This document shows, in pieces, positions 31,028 through 40,241 of a DNA stretch of 64,000 nucleotides; the first letter of the stretch is position 1; each line of letters opens with the position of its first letter. The position numbers were made by a program, and so were the translations under genes. The notes below the pieces were generated by a model. That model was not told where the DNA came from and ran no database searches. It worked only from the letters and a program-made list of their open reading frames with translations. The DNA is from Acidovorax sp. KKS102 (lineage in GTDB: Bacteria; Pseudomonadota; Gammaproteobacteria; Burkholderiales; Burkholderiaceae_C). Where the stretch lies: the NCBI RefSeq assembly GCF_000302535.1, contig NC_018708.1, positions 5,084,001 through 5,148,000 of the forward strand. The letters run 5' to 3'.

Positions 31028-31996
31028 ATGATCGCATTTCAACTGACCCGTCGCGCTGTTGCAGCACTCGTGCTCGCAGCGCCGCTGTGCTCCTTCGCGC
31101 AGGACAGCCGTACCACCGAATGGGTGGTCGGCTACGCAGCAGGAGGCGGTTCCGACGCATTGGCCCGCACCGTCGCAGAACAGATGGGTAAGACCATGGG
31201 CCGCAACATCATCATCAACAACAAGCCGGGCGGGGCCACCAATATTGCGGCCGACTACGTTGCCAAGTCGAAAGCGCATGACAACATGCTCTTCACAGCC
31301 GACTTTGCAACGCTGGCGGCCAACCCCTGGCTTTTCGCCAAGTTGCCGTTTGATCCTGACAAGGACTTCAAGTCGGTCGGACTGCTCGGACGGTTTCCTC
31401 TGGTGCTGGTGGTCGGTCCGCAGGTGCCCGTGACCAACTACAAAGAGTTTGTTGCTTGGGCAAAGGCCAGCAAGACACCCATCAGTTTCGCTTCGGCCGG
31501 TATCGGTAGCCCGCAGCATTTGGCAGGCGAGCTTTACCGTGAAAGAACAGGCTTGAACCTTCAGCACGTACCGTACCGTGGTGGGGCGCTGGCTGTACAA
31601 GACATCATGGGCGGACAGGTTGAAATGGCCTTGATGGACAGTGCAAGCGTCGTCCCTCACTTGCAGGGAGGTCGCTTGCGGGCCCTTGGCGTGGCCAGCA
31701 CCAGCCGGGTGAAGGTGTTGCCTGACATGCCTACGTTGGCTGAGCAGGGCTTACCTGATTTCGAGGCGTTTGCGTGGCAAGGGTTGGTCGTTCCTGCAGG
31801 TGCGTCGAAAGAGCAGATTACGGCGTTGACTGCGGCGCTGCAGAGCGCGCTGGCTTCAGAGCCTGTCAAGACCCGCATGCAAGCGCTGGCCATTGAAGCC
31901 ATGCCCGGCACGCCGGAACAGATGAACACCTACGTGAAGGCCGAACGCGCCCGATGGGGTGCGGTCATCAAGTCGGCCAACGTCAAGCTCGACTGA
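31028..31996 (+). CDS. Bug receptor of the mandelate cluster
   Basis: A 322-residue periplasmic receptor. The signal peptide (RRAVAALVLAAPLCSFAQ) is followed by TTEWVVGYAAGGGSDALAR, the Bug ligand loop. NKPGGATNIAADYVAKS and the VPYRGGALAVQDIMGGQV region follow. The RBS CCAGGAGA lies 8 bp before the ATG. It is the fourth gene on the strand after mdlC, and mdlB follows after 11 bp. By context it would bind mandelate or benzoylformate, a ligand I do not know to be described for Bug proteins. Confidence 0.9.
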   Translation: MIAFQLTRRAVAALVLAAPLCSFAQDSRTTEWVVGYAAGGGSDALARTVAEQMGKTMGRNIIINNKPGGATNIAADYVAKSKAHDNMLFTADFATLAANPWLFAKLPFDPDKDFKSVGLLGRFPLVLVVGPQVPVTNYKEFVAWAKASKTPISFASAGIGSPQHLAGELYRERTGLNLQHVPYRGGALAVQDIMGGQVEMALMDSASVVPHLQGGRLRALGVASTSRVKVLPDMPTLAEQGLPDFEAFAWQGLVVPAGASKEQITALTAALQSALASEPVKTRMQALAIEAMPGTPEQMNTYVKAERARWGAVIKSANVKLD

Positions 31997-32007
31997 CCAT
32001 CGCGCGC

Positions 32008-33165
32008 ATGTTGCTCAATGTAGGTGATTGGCGAGCCGCCGCCCAGCGCCGTCTGCCGCGATTCGTGTTCGACTACATCGATGGCGCGGCAGACGACGGG
32101 CTGTGTCTGAAGCGCAATCGTGCAGACCTCGACGCTTGCATCCTGCAGCCTCGGGTTTTGCGCGATACCAGTATGCTCGACACTGGCGTCGAGCTGTTCG
32201 GCCGTCGGTGGACCATGCCGGTCGGCGTCGCGCCGACTGGGTTGAATGGGCTGATCCGGCCTGACGGCGACCGCGCCATCGCGCGAGCTGCCGCAGGAGC
32301 CGGGATCGGGTTTGCCTTGTCAACGGCGTCGAACACGCGTCTGGAAGAGGTGCGGGCGACGGCTCCGGACAGCGCGCAATGGATGCAGCTGTATGTGATG
32401 CACAGGGAGATGGCTGAACGCGTCGTCAGGCGTGCACAGACTGCCGGATATGAAGCCTTGGTGCTTACGGTGGATGTGCCGGTGAGCGGCAATCGGGAAC
32501 TCGATCTGCGCAACGGCTTTCGTCTGCCTTTTAAGCCATCAGCACGGCTCGCCCTCGACATTGCTCGGCATCCTGGCTGGGCGCTCGGGATGGTAAGCCA
32601 TGGCGCACCGGAGTTCGCCAATCTGCGGCCTGACGATGGCGAGGCCATTTCACCGGCCTTGCAGGCAGCACTGTTGGCACGTGCCATGGACCGCACGTTG
32701 GCCTGGGAACAGCTTGCATGGCTGCGAGAGTTGTGGAAGGGGCCGCTGCTGCTCAAGGGAATCCTGCACGCTGAGGATGCCCGCAGAGCGCTCGACCACG
32801 GCATTGATGGGCTCATAGTCTCTAACCACGGCGGGCGGCAGCTGGATGCCTCACCTTCGGCGATCTCTGCCTTGCCATCCGTGGTTAGTGCTGTTGGGAA
32901 GAGCATCCCCGTTCTGATGGACAGCGGCATCCGACGCGGTACGGACGTAGCGAAAGCATTGGCCCTCGGCGCGAAAGCGGTCCTGGTCGGACGGCCGGTC
33001 CTCTACGCGCTTGCTGCTTCGGGCCAGCACGGTGTCGAGACTTGGCTGCGCACGTTGCGTGAAGATTTTGTGCGCACCATGATCCTCCTCGGTGCATGTC
33101 GCGTTGATAAGCTAAGACCGGAAAACTCTGAGAGTTCGGCACCCAAAGGTGGCTCGACTGCCTGA
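32008..33165 (+). CDS. mdlB: FMN-dependent (S)-mandelate dehydrogenase
   Basis: A 385-residue enzyme of the alpha-hydroxy-acid oxidase family, oxidising L-mandelate to benzoylformate and passing electrons to the membrane quinone pool. Residues match P. putida mandelate dehydrogenase from memory: Tyr23 (DYIDGAADD), Lys250, and His274 and Arg277 in SNHGGRQLD. The DSGIRRGTD...LVGRP phosphate site is also present. The segment HPGWALGMVSHGAPEFANL (about 188-206) corresponds to the membrane-binding insertion of the Pseudomonas enzyme and separates it from soluble lactate oxidases. Start ATG 32008; no strong RBS, so coupling to the Bug gene 11 bp upstream is likely. Confidence 0.92.
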   Translation: MLLNVGDWRAAAQRRLPRFVFDYIDGAADDGLCLKRNRADLDACILQPRVLRDTSMLDTGVELFGRRWTMPVGVAPTGLNGLIRPDGDRAIARAAAGAGIGFALSTASNTRLEEVRATAPDSAQWMQLYVMHREMAERVVRRAQTAGYEALVLTVDVPVSGNRELDLRNGFRLPFKPSARLALDIARHPGWALGMVSHGAPEFANLRPDDGEAISPALQAALLARAMDRTLAWEQLAWLRELWKGPLLLKGILHAEDARRALDHGIDGLIVSNHGGRQLDASPSAISALPSVVSAVGKSIPVLMDSGIRRGTDVAKALALGAKAVLVGRPVLYALAASGQHGVETWLRTLREDFVRTMILLGACRVDKLRPENSESSAPKGGSTA

Positions 33166-34169
33166 TGGGTGGCCCATTTCGCACGGCCGGTGGACACAGT
33201 CGACACGGACCTGCATCGACCCGGCAGTCCGCCTTCCTCAAGGTCTGCAGACTACGAAAACTTGTGGGATCGGCACATTAGCAGTTCCGACGGCGCCAAG
33301 CGGGGCGCGGTATCGCGACGCCTGCCCGCGAGTCGATAGCATCACGGGGCATTTGTATGAATGACTGGAAATTGGTTCACGAGATGCACGAGCGCGGCTT
33401 CAGCGCGAACGAGCTTGCCGGTGCTGCCGGCTCGGGCACGGTTCCGTGAAAGTGGGAGTAGATCGTTAGAAACTGGCCAAGGATGTGCCTGTCAGGCACT
33501 ACAGAATGCTCGGCGACGGGACTCAGGGTGCACCAACTCTGCGTATTGGCGGTTTGAGCATGCTGACAACGTTCGCGGTGGGCTCACTGGCGTTGCTCAA
33601 ATGAGCGCCTGAAGAAGCCGTGGCTGCGCCCGCATCTCTATAGCAACGGCAGACTGAGGGACGCTGAAATGCTCCCTCATAACCTTCAGTCCTTCTGCAA
33701 GCACTTCCGGCTTTTCGTTCGGAATCAGATGGACTTCCGCCTCCCTCGGTGCCTCACCATGCCGATTGAGTCCCACATAACCTGTCCGAGCTTGGTCTGC
33801 TGAAAGGAGTCCAAGCTGACGCCCTCTAAAAAAGATGGTGGCCTTTGAGACGGCCCCCCGGAGCTGAGGCCCTGAAAGGCCCTGCCAGTTGAGGCGATGG
33901 CCTCGTGTGGATACTCGACTTTCAGTCGGGAGGGTGGTCCTTGGCAACAACAGTAATCGCAAAGCGGTTGGCCTGTGCCTCCGTTAGCCGGTCTCCTGCC
34001 AGGACACCAATGTGAAGCGAGAAGTGCCCGAGCTCAGGGGCAATCCCAAAACGCTCACGGCATGCTGAGCGTCCATCGCCATTCAATGCGATCAATGGCC
34101 GTTTGTTTCGTGGCAAAGGAGACCGCATCAATCTCTGCATGCGGTGTGCAAGGCCAGGATAAGCCAGTC
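33166..34169. other. about 1 kb of decayed sequence
   Basis: No intact gene is supported. On the plus strand a short frame from 33358 (MNDWKLVHEMHERGFSANELAGAAGSG) stops after about 30 codons, and a further piece ending LRIGGLSMLTTFAVGSLALLK stops near 33603. The base composition is less GC-rich than the flanks. It looks like the scarred right edge of the mandelate cluster. Confidence 0.5.
33597..34160 (-). pseudogene. possible frameshifted gene remnant of unknown family
   Basis: On the minus strand one frame reads SACRERFGIAPELGHFSLHIG then GDRLTEAQANRFAITVVAKD and stops at 33922. Another frame overlapping it continues with GHRLNWQGLSGPQLRGAVSKA and later EAEVHLIPNEKPEVLAEGLKV to a stop at 33597. 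The composition of both parts is that of real protein, but I do not recognise the family. The upper boundary is uncertain, since the frame runs into antisense of the next gene. Confidence 0.3.
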
Positions 34170-34727
34170 TTATTGCCTCGTCATGGCCACTCTCTGTTTG
34201 TCGCAACCAGCAGGCCATCCGCTTTCCCACAGCGCACGCGCCATGTACACCGCACCATCGCCGTAGCTGGCAACTCGTGCGCGCTGCTCCGCATCGTGCA
34301 GTACCTGCAGTGCATACCCGTGGCGCTGCCAGTACGGCTGCGTACCCTGCACCGACACCAGGGCCGTGTGTCGCAGCCCTTCGGCAGCAGCCTGGGCCCA
34401 CAGCGGTTGCAGCAGCGTGCGGGCCAGTCCTTGGCCCGCGCACGCTGGCGACACAGCCATGTCGTGCAGGTACAGCGTGTCGGGCTCAGCAGCGGCTTCA
34501 AAGTCGCCGTGCAGCGGGGTGACCTTGCCACGCACGCTGCGGTAAGCCGCCAGGTAGGCACACACCGCGCCGCCTTGCACCAGCACCAGCGAGCAATTGG
34601 CGGGGCTGGCGAGACGGCGGGCAAACACCTCGCCGCTCTCCACAAACCCTTCGCCATAACAGGCCAGTTGCACGGCCAGCAGGTCGGCCAGATCGCTCAG
34701 CGCCAGCGGGCGCACCACCACGGACAT
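34170..34727 (-). CDS. GNAT family N-acetyltransferase
   Basis: A 185-residue acetyltransferase. The acetyl-CoA site is VSPACAGQGLARTLLQPLW at about residues 92-110, preceded by the LYLHDMAV strand. The late motif QPYWQRHGYAL is typical of the branch that includes putative ribosomal or small-molecule acetylases. Substrate unknown. It lies 17 bp downstream of ribE on the same strand, so the two are probably co-transcribed, though no functional link to riboflavin is evident. Confidence 0.88.
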   Translation of the reverse strand: MSVVVRPLALSDLADLLAVQLACYGEGFVESGEVFARRLASPANCSLVLVQGGAVCAYLAAYRSVRGKVTPLHGDFEAAAEPDTLYLHDMAVSPACAGQGLARTLLQPLWAQAAAEGLRHTALVSVQGTQPYWQRHGYALQVLHDAEQRARVASYGDGAVYMARALWESGWPAGCDKQRVAMTRQ

Positions 34728-34744
34728 GGGAGAGCTTCGCTGGG

Positions 34745-35449
34745 TCAGTGCGGCAGCACGGGCGCCTGCACAAAGTCGTCGAGCGACAGGCCCTTTTCCT
34801 TCAACAACGCCTCCAGCAAGGGCTGAAGGCGGCCCAGGCTCTCCTGCACGGCCTCGCGGACGGTGTCCACCACCACCTGCGTGCTGCGCTCGATCTCGAT
34901 GTTCAGGCGGTCGCCCACCTTCTTGTGCTCAAACACCGTGGCGCGGCGGGTCTCGGGGATCATCCAGATCTCGAACCAGCCCTCTTGCCGGTTCACCTCG
35001 GCCACCGTGAGGCTGGCGCCGTGGATGGCGATGTAGCCCTTGGCAAAGATGTAGCGGCGGAACGCCTCGGGCACGGCCACGCGCCACACCAGGTTGTTGT
35101 CGAACTCGCGCCGCTCGATGAGCGTGCCAGTGAAGTCCACATGCCCCGACAGCGGGTGGCCGCCGATCTCGGCGCCGTCCTTGGCAGCGCGCTCCACGTT
35201 CACACGGTCGCCCTGCGCGTAGCTGCCCAGCGTGGTGATGTTCAGGCTCTGCAGCATCACGTCGAAGTTGGCCTGCGTGGGCGACAGGATCTCGGTGACC
35301 GTGAGACACACGCCATCGGTGGCCACGCTGGCGCCAATGGCAAGGTCCTGGCAGAAGCCCTCGGGGAAATCGAGTGTGAACGTGCGCAGCCCTGCGCGGT
35401 CGTGAATGGCGGCAATGCCTGCCGTGGCTTGGACGATGCCTGTGAACAT
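34745..35449 (-). CDS. ribE: riboflavin synthase, alpha subunit
   Basis: A 234-residue enzyme that dismutates two molecules of 6,7-dimethyl-8-ribityllumazine into riboflavin and a pyrimidinedione. It has the diagnostic start MFTGIVQ, two tandem lumazine-binding barrels (first with GVCLTVTE, second with GASLTVAEV), and IGGHPLSGHVDFTG at the domain joint. About 20 residues longer than E. coli RibE at the C-terminus (GLSLDDFVQAPVLPH). No FMN riboswitch fits in the 78 bp before it. Other riboflavin genes are not in the window. Confidence 0.95.
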   Translation of the reverse strand: MFTGIVQATAGIAAIHDRAGLRTFTLDFPEGFCQDLAIGASVATDGVCLTVTEILSPTQANFDVMLQSLNITTLGSYAQGDRVNVERAAKDGAEIGGHPLSGHVDFTGTLIERREFDNNLVWRVAVPEAFRRYIFAKGYIAIHGASLTVAEVNRQEGWFEIWMIPETRRATVFEHKKVGDRLNIEIERSTQVVVDTVREAVQESLGRLQPLLEALLKEKGLSLDDFVQAPVLPH

Positions 35450-35527
35450 GGTGGCGCGGCTTCCGGGTACGTTGGAACGGGAACCGGGAATTTTGCCACC
35501 CGGCCCCCACCGCGCGCTGGCGCCGGG

Positions 35528-36883
35528 TTACTTGGCGCGCAAGAGTTCCCCGACCTCCAACAACACCAGCTCGTTGTCATCCGCCTTGTTCGGGTCGCGG
35601 CTGCTGCTGAAAGGCAGATTGTTGTCGTTGCCCACCACGATGTGCGTGCCGTCCACGATGTCCACGTTTTCGATGGTGAAGAACGGGAAGGTCAACACGC
35701 CGTTGTTCAGCGGCTTACGGGCCAGGCGCTGCGGGTCCTGGATGTTCATGAGGTCGATGTAGCCCACCTTGCGGATTTCGCCGCCCACGTTGGCGTCGCT
35801 CAGCTCGACCTTGTAGACGCGCTTGAACTTGGCGAGGTCGTGGAAGCAGTCCGTGCGCTTCTGGCCTTCAGGGCAGGCCTTGTCGGCCGTGCCTTCACCA
35901 TTGTCGCGCTCGATGATGAGGCCCGTGGTGGCATCGATCATGTTGAAGTCGCCAATGGCGTGGTGGTTGGCTTCCAGCACGTACTTCCAGTGGCGGCCGG
36001 TCCATTGCTCGGTCTTCACATCAAATTCGAGCACCCGCAGGTACTGCTTGCCGCCCACGTTTTCGTACGCCTTGGCGCCGTCGTTCCACAGCGCGCCTTC
36101 GAGCAGCGCATAGAGCTTGCTGCCGTCCTTGCTGGAGGCCATGCCTTCGTAGCCCTTGGAGCGCTTGACCTCGAACGGCGTGGGCTTGGCGTCGGGTGCG
36201 CCGGGCATCAACACTCCGGGGGCGTCGGGCGAGCGCACGACCTGGCCGTCCACCTGCGTTTCGAACACGGCCAGCACCTTGCCGTTCAGATCGGCCTTGA
36301 TGAGGAAGGGGCCAAACTCTTCGCCGATCCACAGCGCGCCACCGGCGAACTGGAAGCTCTCGGGGTCGAAGTCGGCGCCGGTCAGGTAGCGCTTGTCGGT
36401 GCCTTCGTGGGTGATGCGGAAGGGGATCTTCTTGTCGGGGTCGTGCAGGAAGAGGGTCTTGAGACGGTTGAACTGGCCCGACTTGAAGTCCACGGTGTAG
36501 TGGCTCAGGTGCAGCATGAAGTCGGGCGAGTTGGCCTTGGAGCCCGCGCCGTTGTCGGTGAGGATCCAGAACGATCCGTCGGCCATGCGCTTGATGCCCG
36601 AGTGGCCCTGGAGGGGCTGGCCCTGAAACGGCAACGACACACCCGTGTCGCGGCCGCCCGACTGGCCCATCACGCTGCCCACGGCGTCCACACGGCGGGG
36701 GGTGGTGAACTTGCCGGCCACCTGCAGGTCTTGCGGCGCGTCCTTGGGTGCGGCAACCACGGTGAGGGCGGGCAGCACGGCGTGACCGGCCAGGGTGGCG
36801 GGGTAGGCCTGCTGGGCGATGGCGGGGGTGGCGGCAGCGCACAGCAGCGCTGCGCAGGCGGCAATTGGGGACAGTCGGGACAT
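35528..36883 (-). CDS. exported esterase-like phytase-family protein
   Basis: A 451-residue protein with signal peptide MSRLSPIAACAALLCAAATPAIAQ. The mature part has the layout of the esterase-like activity of phytase family: GHSGIKRMADGSFWILTDNGAGSK, then ESFQFAGGALWIGEEFGPFLIKAD, KGYEGMASSKDGSKLYALLEG, and a late TIENVDIVDGTHIVVGNDNNLPFS. These fit a beta-propeller with acidic metal-binding loops. It is probably periplasmic and may release phosphate, but activity in this family is poorly defined. The start at 36883 is set by the signal peptide. Confidence 0.82.
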   Translation of the reverse strand: MSRLSPIAACAALLCAAATPAIAQQAYPATLAGHAVLPALTVVAAPKDAPQDLQVAGKFTTPRRVDAVGSVMGQSGGRDTGVSLPFQGQPLQGHSGIKRMADGSFWILTDNGAGSKANSPDFMLHLSHYTVDFKSGQFNRLKTLFLHDPDKKIPFRITHEGTDKRYLTGADFDPESFQFAGGALWIGEEFGPFLIKADLNGKVLAVFETQVDGQVVRSPDAPGVLMPGAPDAKPTPFEVKRSKGYEGMASSKDGSKLYALLEGALWNDGAKAYENVGGKQYLRVLEFDVKTEQWTGRHWKYVLEANHHAIGDFNMIDATTGLIIERDNGEGTADKACPEGQKRTDCFHDLAKFKRVYKVELSDANVGGEIRKVGYIDLMNIQDPQRLARKPLNNGVLTFPFFTIENVDIVDGTHIVVGNDNNLPFSSSRDPNKADDNELVLLEVGELLRAK

Positions 36884-37077
36884 GGTGGTCAAGGGGAAGA
36901 GAGCCAAAACCGTGAACGATGCCGCCGCCCTGTGACACCGCCATGAAAAGCGGTTCTCCAACGCCCCCCACCAGGCAACGCCGAATCGGGCACACACCAG
37001 GAACCGTGCCAGGGACCTTTTTCCGCTGGCAGGAATCACACCGGCCTCACCCCACCCGCACAGCCTGCGCCCCCGCC

Positions 37078-37329
37078 ATGGAAACCCTCTCTGCACTGCA
37101 ATCCCTCGGCCTGGAGCTGCCCAGCCCGGCCTACATCGTGGGGGCCATTCTGTTTGGCCTGATCGGCATGGCGGCCTACTGGCACGGCAAGCGTGCGCAT
37201 CAGCCGCGCACCCGCTGGTGGGGCGTGGCGTTGATGTTCTATCCCTATGTCGTCTCGGCCACCTGGCTGCTGTATGCCGTGGGCGTCGCGCTGTGCCTGG
37301 GGATGTGGTGGGACGGACAGCGCGGCTAG
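37078..37329 (+). CDS. small hypothetical membrane protein
   Basis: An 83-residue protein with two hydrophobic helices (about 18-36 and 54-76) separated by a basic loop HGKRAHQPRTRWWG. No family is recognised. It is transcribed alone, convergent with the FAD amine oxidase gene, with a palindromic element in the gap. Confidence 0.6.
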   Translation: METLSALQSLGLELPSPAYIVGAILFGLIGMAAYWHGKRAHQPRTRWWGVALMFYPYVVSATWLLYAVGVALCLGMWWDGQRG

Positions 37330-37336
37330 GGACCCT

Positions 37337-37483
37337 CTGCACGAATCACCGCGCCGTGTGCATCTGCGGCCTCGGGCGGTCTGCGGCGTTGCAAATACTC
37401 GCAATAGCTTCGGCTATTGCTGCGTTTTGCGCCTTGCAGCCCATCCCGATCCGCAGTGCCCACTTACCGCTCGATTCGTGCAG
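37337..37483. repeat. 147-bp palindromic element with UUCG hairpin core
   Basis: The ends are an 11-bp perfect inverted repeat, CTGCACGAATC (37337) and GATTCGTGCAG (ending 37483). In the centre is the perfect hairpin GCAATAGC-TTCG-GCTATTGC (37401-37420), with weaker pairing on both sides. It fills the gap between two convergent genes, suggesting a miniature mobile or REP-like element that may also stop transcription. Confidence 0.6.
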
Positions 37484-37522
37484 AAGATCCCCAGGGGCCG
37501 CCCGGACGAATCGCCGCAGGCA

Positions 37523-39241
37523 TCAACCGGCGGCGGCCACCAGCCCCGCGCCATGCCCGCGCGTGAAGGCTTCTTCAAACACCGAATACCCCGACCAGTC
37601 GGCATGCGCAAACGCCAGCCGTGCGGTGGTGGGCGTGGGCAACCAGGCGGTGCGCTCACCATTTGATAGCACCTTGGGCATGAAAGACCTCCGCTCCAGG
37701 CCGATTTGGCTCAAAAACTGCTGCAAACCCGGTGTGGGGATGGACATTGCGTGCCCGTAGCGGGTGATGTCCACGCGCGTGGCGCGCTGGCGCAGGTCGG
37801 GGTGCGGCACGGCCAGGGCGGCCAGGGCGGCGTCGGCCCAGTGCTGCCAGGGCTGGGTGGCCAGTTGCTGACGGCCGTCCGCCCGGTCGCCCAGCGCCTG
37901 GTAGTAGGTGAGCACGGTGGGGCCGGCCAGCGTGGCGCGGGTGTCCAGGCGCTGGTGGCCGGCGTTCACATAGCCCAGGCCCCCCGCCGTAGGGTCGGCG
38001 TACAGGACGTTGTCCCAGGCCGGCGCGGCGCCCGGGCGGTCGGTGAGCGGGCTGTGGATGTGGATGTTGGCCACCAGCCAGGGCGCCCAGGACAGGCGCT
38101 GGGCCGCCCCGGTGAGGAAGGCGGGCGGGTTCTGCACCACGCGCGCCGCCACGAAGACGGGCAGCGCCACGATGCAGCGTGGCGCCTGCCAGCGTTCCAC
38201 GCTGTCGGTGGCGTGGTTGAACGCATCCACCTCCACGCCGTGGCGGCCTTCGGTGATGCGCAGCACGCTGGTGCCGGTGCGCAGCTGGCCGCCGCCGTGG
38301 GACGTGTTGGCCAGCGGCTCGGCCAGGCGCCGGGTGATCCAGCCATTGCCCTCGGGCCAGGTCAACACGCTTTCGCGGGCTTCGTCCACGGCCTCGCCGG
38401 GCGCATGAAAGCCATGGCGGCTGGCAAAGTAGTGGATGCCCGCCCAGGCCGAGACGCGGTCGGCCCCGGCGCCGTAGTCGTCGCGGCAGCAGTAGTCCAG
38501 GTACCAGCGCAGGTGGGCATCGTCCAGCCCTTCCTGCGCCAGCCAGGCGGCAAACGTCATCGCGTCCAGCGCCTGCTGGCTGGGCGCCAGTGGGCGCCGG
38601 GCGGTCCACAGCTTAAGTGCGGGCATGGCAAACCGGGCGGCGCGGGCCTGCGCGTCCACGGCCCGGGCAAAGCGGCGGTACTGCGCCAGCGTGGCCTCGC
38701 CCACGCCCTGCACGGGCAGCAGGCCGTCCTGCCACTCGCCATCGAAGTACAGGCGCTCCTGCGGGCTGTGGCACAGGTGGCGTTCGTCGTACTGCCAGTG
38801 CCCGGCCACGCGCTGGCGCAGGCCCAACTCCTCCAGCAGGTCCTGCACCTCGCGCGCATCGTCGCCGGGCACGGGCAGGTAGTGCGCGCCCTGCGGGCAG
38901 GCCATGCCGTTGACGGCGGTGCCCCGGCTGTTGCCGCCTGCGGTGTCTTCCAGCTCCAGCAGCGCAAAGTCCTGCACGCCCGCCAGGCGCAGCGCGCGCG
39001 CGGCGGCCAGCCCCGCTACGCCACCACCGGCAATGATGACCTGCGCGCGCCGCACCACGGCGGGCTCGGGCCAGGTGCCCCGTGCCAGCCACTCGCGCAG
39101 CTGGTGGCCGCGCGCCATGTCGATGCCGGTGAAGCCGCCTTCCAGCGGCGGCGCGGCGCGGTCGCACCCACCCAGCGCGGCCGTGGCCAGGGCGGCGGCG
39201 CCCGCCACAAACTGGCGACGCTGCAGGGTCCAGGGGGTCAT
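37523..39241 (-). CDS. Tat-type lipoprotein FAD-dependent amine oxidase
   Basis: A 572-residue flavoprotein. The start MTPWTLQRRQFVAGAAALATAALGGC has a twin-arginine motif and a lipobox with Cys26, so it should be exported folded with FAD and anchored on the periplasmic side. The FAD fold is VIIAGGGVAGLAAARALRLAG near residues 68-88, then GGNSRG. The C-terminal segment FAHADWSGYSVFEEAFTRG is the amine-oxidase FAD site. It is the last gene of the seven-gene minus-strand module; the spermidine-synthase-like enzyme upstream suggests a polyamine-type substrate. A TTG or ATG five codons earlier (39256) overlaps the regulator gene and is possible. Confidence 0.8.
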   Translation of the reverse strand: MTPWTLQRRQFVAGAAALATAALGGCDRAAPPLEGGFTGIDMARGHQLREWLARGTWPEPAVVRRAQVIIAGGGVAGLAAARALRLAGVQDFALLELEDTAGGNSRGTAVNGMACPQGAHYLPVPGDDAREVQDLLEELGLRQRVAGHWQYDERHLCHSPQERLYFDGEWQDGLLPVQGVGEATLAQYRRFARAVDAQARAARFAMPALKLWTARRPLAPSQQALDAMTFAAWLAQEGLDDAHLRWYLDYCCRDDYGAGADRVSAWAGIHYFASRHGFHAPGEAVDEARESVLTWPEGNGWITRRLAEPLANTSHGGGQLRTGTSVLRITEGRHGVEVDAFNHATDSVERWQAPRCIVALPVFVAARVVQNPPAFLTGAAQRLSWAPWLVANIHIHSPLTDRPGAAPAWDNVLYADPTAGGLGYVNAGHQRLDTRATLAGPTVLTYYQALGDRADGRQQLATQPWQHWADAALAALAVPHPDLRQRATRVDITRYGHAMSIPTPGLQQFLSQIGLERRSFMPKVLSNGERTAWLPTPTTARLAFAHADWSGYSVFEEAFTRGHGAGLVAAAG

Positions 39242-39252
39242 GCGGTCACGCC

Positions 39253-40241
39253 TCAATCGGCCCAGCGGGCGCGGATCTCAAGCAGCTGCGGCACCAGCGG
39301 GGCAAACAGCGCCACCAGGGCGGGGTCGAAGTGTTTGCCGGCCTGCGCTGCAATGTGGTCCAGCGCATCCTGCACGGGCCAGGGTTCCTTGTAGGGGCGG
39401 CGGGTGGTGAGCGCATCGAACACATCGGCCACCGCCACGATGCGCGCCGACACCGGAATGGCCTCGCCCGCCAGGCCGCGCGGGTAGCCGCTGCCGTCCC
39501 ACTTTTCGTGGTGGGCAAGCGCAATCTCACGGGCCAGCTGCAGCACGCCGGACGGGTGCTCGCCGATGATCTCGGCGCCGATCTCGGGGTGGCGGCGCAT
39601 GGTGTCCCACTCGGCGGCGTCCAGCGGGCCGGGCTTGCGCAGCACGGCGTCGGGGATGCCGATCTTGCCCACGTCGTGCATGGGCGCGGCGTTGAGCAGG
39701 TCTTCGGCCCAGGCCGGGCTGTGGCCTGCGGCCAGCGCCAGCAGCTGGGCAAAGTGGCTCATGCGGATCACATGCATGCCGGTTTCGTTGTCCTTGTATT
39801 CGGCCGCGCGGCCCAGGCGCTGCACGATCTGCAGGCGGGTTTCGCGCAGTTCGTCCATGCGCACCAGCGACAGGTGGGTGCGCACCCGCGCGCGCACCAC
39901 GGGCGGGCTGACAGGCTTGGTGATGTAGTCCACCGCGCCTGCGTCAAACCCGGCGGTTTCGTCCTGGCTGTCGGTGAGGGCGGTGATGAAAATCACCGGG
40001 ATGGAGGCCGTGGCGGCATCGGCCTTGAGCGCGCGGCAGACGGCGTAGCCATCCAGGTTGGGCATCATGATGTCGAGCAGCACCAGGTCGGGCCGCTGCT
40101 CGCGCGCCACCTGCAGCGCGCGTTCGCCGTCGGTGGCAAACAGCAGGCGGTAGTCGGCCTGCAAGATGTGGCGCAGCACTTGCAAGTTGGTGGGCTCATC
40201 GTCCACCAGCAACAGGCGGGGCCGCTGTTCGGGGGCCAGGG

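Noticed and set aside
34748..36946. A 732-codon plus-strand frame
   Set aside because: Opposite ribE and the phytase-like gene, with no domain match.
37654..37668. A TTTGATAGC stretch like the dispersed repeat
   Set aside because: It is inside the amine oxidase coding sequence and lacks the rest of the repeat.
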